64,000 nt of DNA from Strongylocentrotus droebachiensis. Its lineage: Eukaryota > Echinodermata > Echinoidea > Camarodonta > Strongylocentrotidae. Where the stretch lies: positions 1-64,000 of the forward strand of contig JAVYIG010001043.1 in the NCBI GenBank assembly GCA_035222895.1, read 5' to 3'. The translations under genes and the position numbers were made by a program. The notes under the pieces are model-generated. The model did not search any database, was not told the DNA's origin, and was given only the letters and a program-made list of their open reading frames with translations. Of the stretch, positions 58,807-64,000 are shown in pieces (within the stretch, counting starts at the first letter, position 1; each line of letters starts with the position of its first letter).

Positions 58807-58955
58807 GCACAGTACGGTATGAATGCGTAATGGGCAGGTGTGATCAAGATGGGGTCCCATGGCGGAGAAACTACCGTGCCTGGGAACCTCGATCTGGTCA
58901 CTCCAGGCAACAGATTCGATTCAGACGTGCTTCAATTGAAAATGTGGATTTTTAG
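58807..58955 (+). other. Possible terminal exon, unidentified
   Basis: After GCTGTGCAG a GC-richer segment is open in one frame from the acceptor: TVRYECVMGRCDQDGVPWRR through a basic stretch to ENVDF and TAG at 58953. A second frame within it (MGSHGGETTVPGNLDLVTPG...) also looks protein-like. Entry phase matches the exit phase of 46260-46356. No family recognised. Confidence 0.25.
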
Positions 58956-59571
58956 TATTGCTTACAGGTTCTGTTTTTGGTTTGTGTTGAGCACTACAAA
59001 AAAGTTTAAAGTCATCCTCTTATTTACATAATGTTAATACAACTTAATAGGACATTTGTGGCAAAAAAATTCTGTCCTTTTCTTGATGCTCAATTTGGAA
59101 TGTGTACAGACTACAGAGAGAACATTATAACTTATAAGAGCAACAAAAAAGAAAAGGAGGGAGAAAAAAAGATTCCCATTGCCTCCATTTTTTCTCGGAA
59201 ATGGGGAATATTCTGAGTGATTATTATTTCCTCACTCCATTTTTGTTTAGTCTATTCAATGAATGGGAGAACTGAATTATGAATTCGCAGCTTCATATAC
59301 TTCCATGTTTAAGTTGTACATACATGAACACGTACATTGTACAGGTACATTTACTTGATGATAAAGTTTTTTTTTAATTCATGACTTGAAGATGAAGAAA
59401 ATGGAAGAAAAGATAAAGTCTATAAAACTGCCCCCTCCCTGGCCATCTTTTCTTCCGTTATTCCAACGGAGATGGCAACTCGCTATCCTCTGGCTGTCGC
59501 AGGCTGTGTCAAGTTTAAAGAGAAGGTTGAGTTCTGAGGAGAGGTGAATAATAATTTATGAGCGTTATCAT

Positions 59572-60176
59572 TAGGGCTGTGCACAACAGTGTAATGAGGT
59601 ACCCGAGTACACTCCCAGGCTCACAGGCGAATACTCGAATATTCGGACGCCATGTTTTTTTATAATTTTTTTGAATTTTTTTGAAAATTTTTGATTTTTT
59701 TTAAATTTTTTTGATTTTTTTTTTTAATTTTTTGATTTTTTGATTTTTTGATTTTTTTGAATTTTTTGCCACTACCATACCACTCGGCAGTTTCTCAGGT
59801 CCCTCGCTGAAAACGCATGCAACTTTACTTTGAGTTGCAGTTGAAGGCGCCGATTTAATAAGAATAATAACAGTAAACAATGCTGTTTTAAAAACCAAAG
59901 ATGGCAGAATAATCCATTTTCCTCCAAGTCCAAACAGAAATCTGGACATTTGGTCCCAGTTTTTGAAAGGTGAGTTTGACAGTGCTTGAGTTGGGAAACA
60001 TTTTTACCGACGGTACCATGCCAGCGGACGCCGCTCTCCCTGGCACGGGTAAGCGTGGGCCTGGACCTTTTTTTTTTTTTTTTTTTTGCGGCCGAATATT
60101 CGGGTACAAGAAATCGTACCCGAGTAGTTGTCAACCGTGCGGGTACTCGAGCATTCGACTACCCGTCGCAGCCTTA
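59572..60176. mobile_element. 605-bp hAT-type element with 8-bp target duplication
   Basis: TAGGGCTGTG at the left and CGCAGCCTTA at the right, with GTTATCAT on both sides (59564-59571, 60177-60184). The host repeat is uninterrupted in its paralogous copy at about 27928-27940, so insertion is demonstrated inside the window. Subterminal CGAATATTCGG / CCGAATATTCGGGTAC palindromes. Frames shared with 51283-51762 reflect copy similarity. Confidence 0.92.
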
Positions 60177-60184
60177 GTTATCAT

Positions 60185-61590
60185 TGTATTATGCAAGTGT
60201 GGAAGTACATCAGATAAAAAAATGTTCCATGAAAAGCGTGGCTCTTCAAATGCCTTAATATTGTAACTATAGCATGTAACATCATATAAATCGGGACGGA
60301 TTTGTACGCCACACGTTCGTGTAGTCCCATATACAGGTGTACATCTTTCTGTGTATGTGCTTGTAACCAAGACTGGGCCAAATTTCTTATTATTTTGATG
60401 ACTCCAGAACCTTGCAGTACGCACCAATAACATGTACGTGAACAACTTTTAAGTTGTGACTGGTCTAAGATGATGAGATGACATCAAGGTAGATGTAGGC
60501 CGGGAGCCTCCTCTCCCTGGGGCGGGCCTCCTAGCATCTCCTTACATAGCCATGTGATAGATGGGCCTCTAAAACATCTTAAGTCATGAATGTTACTTCA
60601 TCCAAGACAGAGAGCTTCTTCACACTGACTGCAGGGTGCCTACCGTGACTGCGAAAGACATTCTCAGGCCTCAAACGTTCACACTTCATCTGTTTGCGTA
60701 CATATACATGTATATAGTGGTGAAGGCTTTTGTTTGATTTCATTGAAGAGGTTCAGGGTTCTATCATTACTTGGTGCCTTCATTCTCTGACAAGAAGTGT
60801 TGCCCACATTAATCCCTCTCAACCCAGAAAAAGCAGCTGTATTTATAAAAAATGGGTACAGGTCTATATGTACATGTAACTGGCAATGCTAGGGGTAACT
60901 ACATGTACATGTATAATTGCAGGACCCTCAGGAAAAATAGTGCAGCATTAATGATGAATGATGAGAATGTTCTACACAGCTCCCTCCTAAAAGATTAAAA
61001 ACGAAACAAAAATGGCAACAACACTTTATAACATAACCTGTATCATTATTTTGTACAGACACACATGTAGTTTCAAATTAATTTTTTTGTATCTTCATCA
61101 AATACTATTTCATAGCATCAGGTTAATTAATTTGTTTTCCAACAAAATCGAAATAGGATTTATTTTTAATTTACTTCTAATTTCCACATGAATGCAAGTA
61201 CCGGTAGACCGTTTCACATGAATTTATTGACTTTAAATAATACACAAGTTCATGCTATAAAATGAAGTACACTGTTGAGTTTGTCTATTGAATGTGAACA
61301 TACCCTTACAAAAGCCAAGGGGATTGTAAGGCATGAGATATTTATTATTGCTGTCGTTCCGATGCAGGATCCTGCAATACGCGCTCCAGAACGATCGGCG
61401 CAATGATCAGTGACAGGAGTACAAATATTATACAACACTGCGCCAGAACGCGTCGGCGTGATAATCTTCCGACTGCAGTAGGATGAATTGATTTAATATA
61501 TATACGCGCAGCGCTGGCAAGCGTTTAAGCCGGTACACTGTACATGCGCACGACACAAAATTATATATCGAGTGTCCCAACATTGACATT
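60185..61590. other. Dispersed repeat remainder then unassigned sequence
   Basis: 60185-60440 continues the repeat shared with 27940-28215. Beyond that no gene is recognised; 61370-61560 is richer in CpG (GATCGGCGCAATGATC, CGCGTCGGCG). Confidence 0.4.
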
Positions 61591-61594
61591 TCTA

Positions 61595-62270
61595 TATTAT
61601 AAACAAGTCGGAGTTAAAATAACTTCTACCACAGCTGTGCGTGTGTTTATAAACATGACATTTACAAATAATTTCTACGTACAATCGTGCGTTTGTTTAT
61701 AAACATGACGGAGTTAAAATAATTTCTACTACAACTGTTTGGTTGTTTTTGAACATGACAGAGTTAAAATAATTTCTACTACAACTGTTTGGTTGTTTTT
61801 AAACATGACGGAGTCAGTTAAAATAATTTCTCCTAAGACCGTGTATTTGTTTATATTACATGGCGGAGTTTAAATAACTTCTACTACAAATTATGTGCGT
61901 TTGTTTATGAGCATCACGGAGTTAATATAATTTCTACCACAATTGCATGTGAGTAATTTGTTTATAAACATGACATTTAATCATAATTTCTACTACAATC
62001 ATGCGTTTGTTTATAAACATGATGGAGTTAAAATAATTTCTACTACAACTACCGGTATTTGGTCGTTAAACATGACGGAGTTTATAATTATTTCTTCTAA
62101 GACCGTGTGTTTGTTTATAAAAATGACAGAGTAAAATGAATTGTACTACCACCGCGCTTTTGTAAATGACAGAGTTAAAATAATTTCCACTACAACTGTG
62201 CGTTGGTTATAAACGCGACAAAATAATTTCTACTAAATGTACATCCGAACACACATGACGGAGTTATGAT
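61595..62270. repeat. ~55-60-bp minisatellite, about twelve units
   Basis: Unit: GTTTGTTTATAAACATGACG, GAGTTAAAATAATTTCTACT, ACAACTGTGC, with length variation. Each unit holds a TTTATAAA-type palindrome. Confidence 0.9.
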
Positions 62271-63190
62271 AGAATTTCTAGGTCATCACAACTGAACCCA
62301 ACGCTATATCCACACACACAAAAACAACCACGTGTTCAGCTCATAGTCCAACACACTGGTTGGGCGTACCAGGGATCCCTGGGCTTACGTTGGTGGGCGG
62401 TGTTAATTGCAAGCCTGTGCCAATCGATAATCAGCTTTGAGACTAATTCCTTTAAAAGTTTATCCATTCAGAATGTTAAAGGAGTGCTACTGTATATCGT
62501 CTTCGACTCGAAAAGGGTCTTCTCATTGGCTAAATAATAATTTGCAAGTTTATTTTTTGAAAGCAAATATTTGTTTTCAGTTGTCATTTATTCACCTGAG
62601 GTATTCCAAGTAGTATGAAGTCTGAATTGGCAGACTATACAAGCCCTTTCAGCTTCAGCTGGCTGGGGCGTGTCATATATCTTAGATAAGAACTGTCAAA
62701 ACATGTCTGGGAAATGTAAAAAAAAACTGTAACGTAACCCCTCTTACTTTTATGACAATGAGATTGCCTACAAGTATTAGGCTATGCTTGCTCTGTGCGT
62801 GGAGTGGTATGCGACAAATTTCTTCCAGCAAAGAGCCATCCAGGGAAGGGAGGGGGGGGGGGGGGGTATTTTGATGTGAAATATTTTCAATCAAAAGTCG
62901 CCACCACGTTCTACCTCATTTTCTTTTTCTTTCGCAATTTTTGGAATCCTTTCATTATAAATATATATTTTAAGTCATGACCTTTTTATATAGGTATGCA
63001 AATTTTATATTTTTGACGTAACCTCAAAGGGCGAGTTAAAAAGCACACAGCTATGATTACAATTTGGCAAATTGAAATTCATAATTACTATCATTTCGTC
63101 TACAATTAGTTCATCTAATAAACAAGGAATTACACCCAAGAGTCTGTTGGCCATTCCGATAGGCCATGATTTCTTGTCGAATATAGAGAC
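62271..63190. other. Unassigned sequence
   Basis: No gene recognised. Short palindrome CAGGGATCCCTG at ~62370 and a G run at 62852. Confidence 0.4.
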
Positions 63191-63199
63191 TTTTTTGCG

Positions 63200-64000
63200 A
63201 TCGGGTGGGGTTGGGGGGGGGGGGGAGAGGAGGGGAACTGAATTCAGACAAGGATTAATAGTCGAGAATGGTACAACGAATCGTCTTCTTTCTCTTATAA
63301 TGTATTGAAATGTCAAAGCTTCCGTGCGGGAGGGGGGGGGGGGGTACTGAATTCAGACAAGACTAAGAGTCTAAAATGTTACAACGAATCGTCGTCTTTC
63401 TCTAATAATTTAATGAAATGTCAAAGCTTCCACGCTTTGCGCTGGAGGGGGGGGGGGCTGAATTTAGATAAGCATTAATAGTCGAGAACGGTACAACGAA
63501 TCGCCTTTTTAAAAAATAATTTAATGGAATGCCATATTTCCGCCTTGGAGGGGGGGGGGGGACTGAATTTAAATAAGCATTAATAGTCGAGAAATCGTCT
63601 TCTTTCTCTAATAATTTAAGAAGATGTCATAGCTTCCGCGCGGGACGGGGGGGGGGGGGGAACTGAAATCAGACAAGGATTAAGAGTCAAGAACGGTATA
63701 CAACGAATCGTCTTCTTTCTCTAGTAATTTAATGAAATGTCAAAGCTTCCGCACGGGACGGGGGGGGGGGGGGGTTGGGGCTGAATTCAGACAAGGATTA
63801 AGAGTCAAGAACGGTACTACGAATCGTCTTCTTTCTCTAAAAATGTAATGAAATGTCAAAGCTTCCGCACGGGACGGGGGGGGATTAAATTCAGACAAGG
63901 ATTAATAATCGAGAACGGTATACAACGAATCGTCTTCTTTCGATAATAATTTAATGAAATGTCAAAGCTTCCACGCTTCGCGCTGGAGGGGAGGGGGGGG
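63200..64000. repeat. ~95-120-bp minisatellite with G runs, continuing past the window
   Basis: About eight units, each a run of 8-18 G followed by CTGAATTCAGACAAGGATTA, ATAGTCGAGAACGGTACAAC, GAATCGTCTTCTTTCTCTAA, TAATTTAATGAAATGTCAAA and GCTTCCGCGCGGGA. G runs begin near 63214, 63330, 63446, 63550, 63645, 63760, 63876 and 63988. The window ends inside the array. Confidence 0.93.

Noticed and set aside
51224-60134. Minus-strand frames shared by 51.3 kb and 59.8 kb (GKWIILPSLVFKTALFTVI), considered as a conserved gene
   Set aside because: Similarity is explained by two copies of one hAT-type element. The frames are broken by the T runs and have no transposase motifs.

Overview
The window is animal nuclear DNA. 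It is AT-rich and intron-containing, dense with small inverted-repeat transposons, minisatellites and homopolymer or microsatellite tracts. The gene content (lysosomal di-N-acetylchitobiase, a GLTP-fold lipid-transfer protein, many-repeat ankyrin proteins) and the repeat style suggest a marine invertebrate deuterostome, most likely an echinoderm such as a sea urchin. That placement is inference. No bacterial or viral gene was seen.

Region 1-16.7 kb is a direct tandem duplication of a chitobiase (GH18, CTBS-like) gene. The upstream copy enters the window in its intron 3, so only its last four exons are present (561-3545), and its last exon carries a 1-bp deletion that replaces the C-terminus. 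The downstream copy (10203-15246) is complete: seven exons, 364 codons, signal peptide, DGYNIDFE catalytic motif. Introns and 3' flanks are also duplicated, so each copy serves as an empty-site control for insertions in the other.

Region 17-22 kb holds a two-exon CPTP/GLTP-like gene (17957-21755). Its single intron ends in about 29 tandem copies of a 52-bp unit. Each unit is a copy of the intron's own 3' splice site plus the first ~34 bases of exon 2, so the true acceptor is preceded by a ladder of near-identical acceptors. This is the most unusual structure in the window.

Region 24.5-33 kb is an ankyrin-repeat neighbourhood: one intact 172-aa minus-strand ORF (25024-25542) with a ~92-bp tandem repeat upstream, a frameshifted ankyrin pseudogene (28416-29826) and a remnant (32160-32395). 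Between them lie poly-C/poly-G elements, a decayed C2H2 zinc-finger fragment, a ~110-bp GC-rich tandem array, and a 770-bp TTAA-flanked transposon inserted into that array.

Region 33-64 kb has no gene I can name. A few splice-flanked open segments (46260-46356 the best) may be exons of a long-intron gene. Otherwise it is repeats: hAT-type elements with 8-bp target duplications (53096-54664, 59572-60176), a foldback element with a 9-bp duplication and another element nested in it (42359-43286), several families with 3-bp duplications, a 393-bp element with ~78-bp inverted repeats, long palindromes, polypurine repeats, and G-run minisatellites at the right edge. The palindromic motif TACATGTACATGTA becomes frequent from about 35.6 kb and is rare before it.
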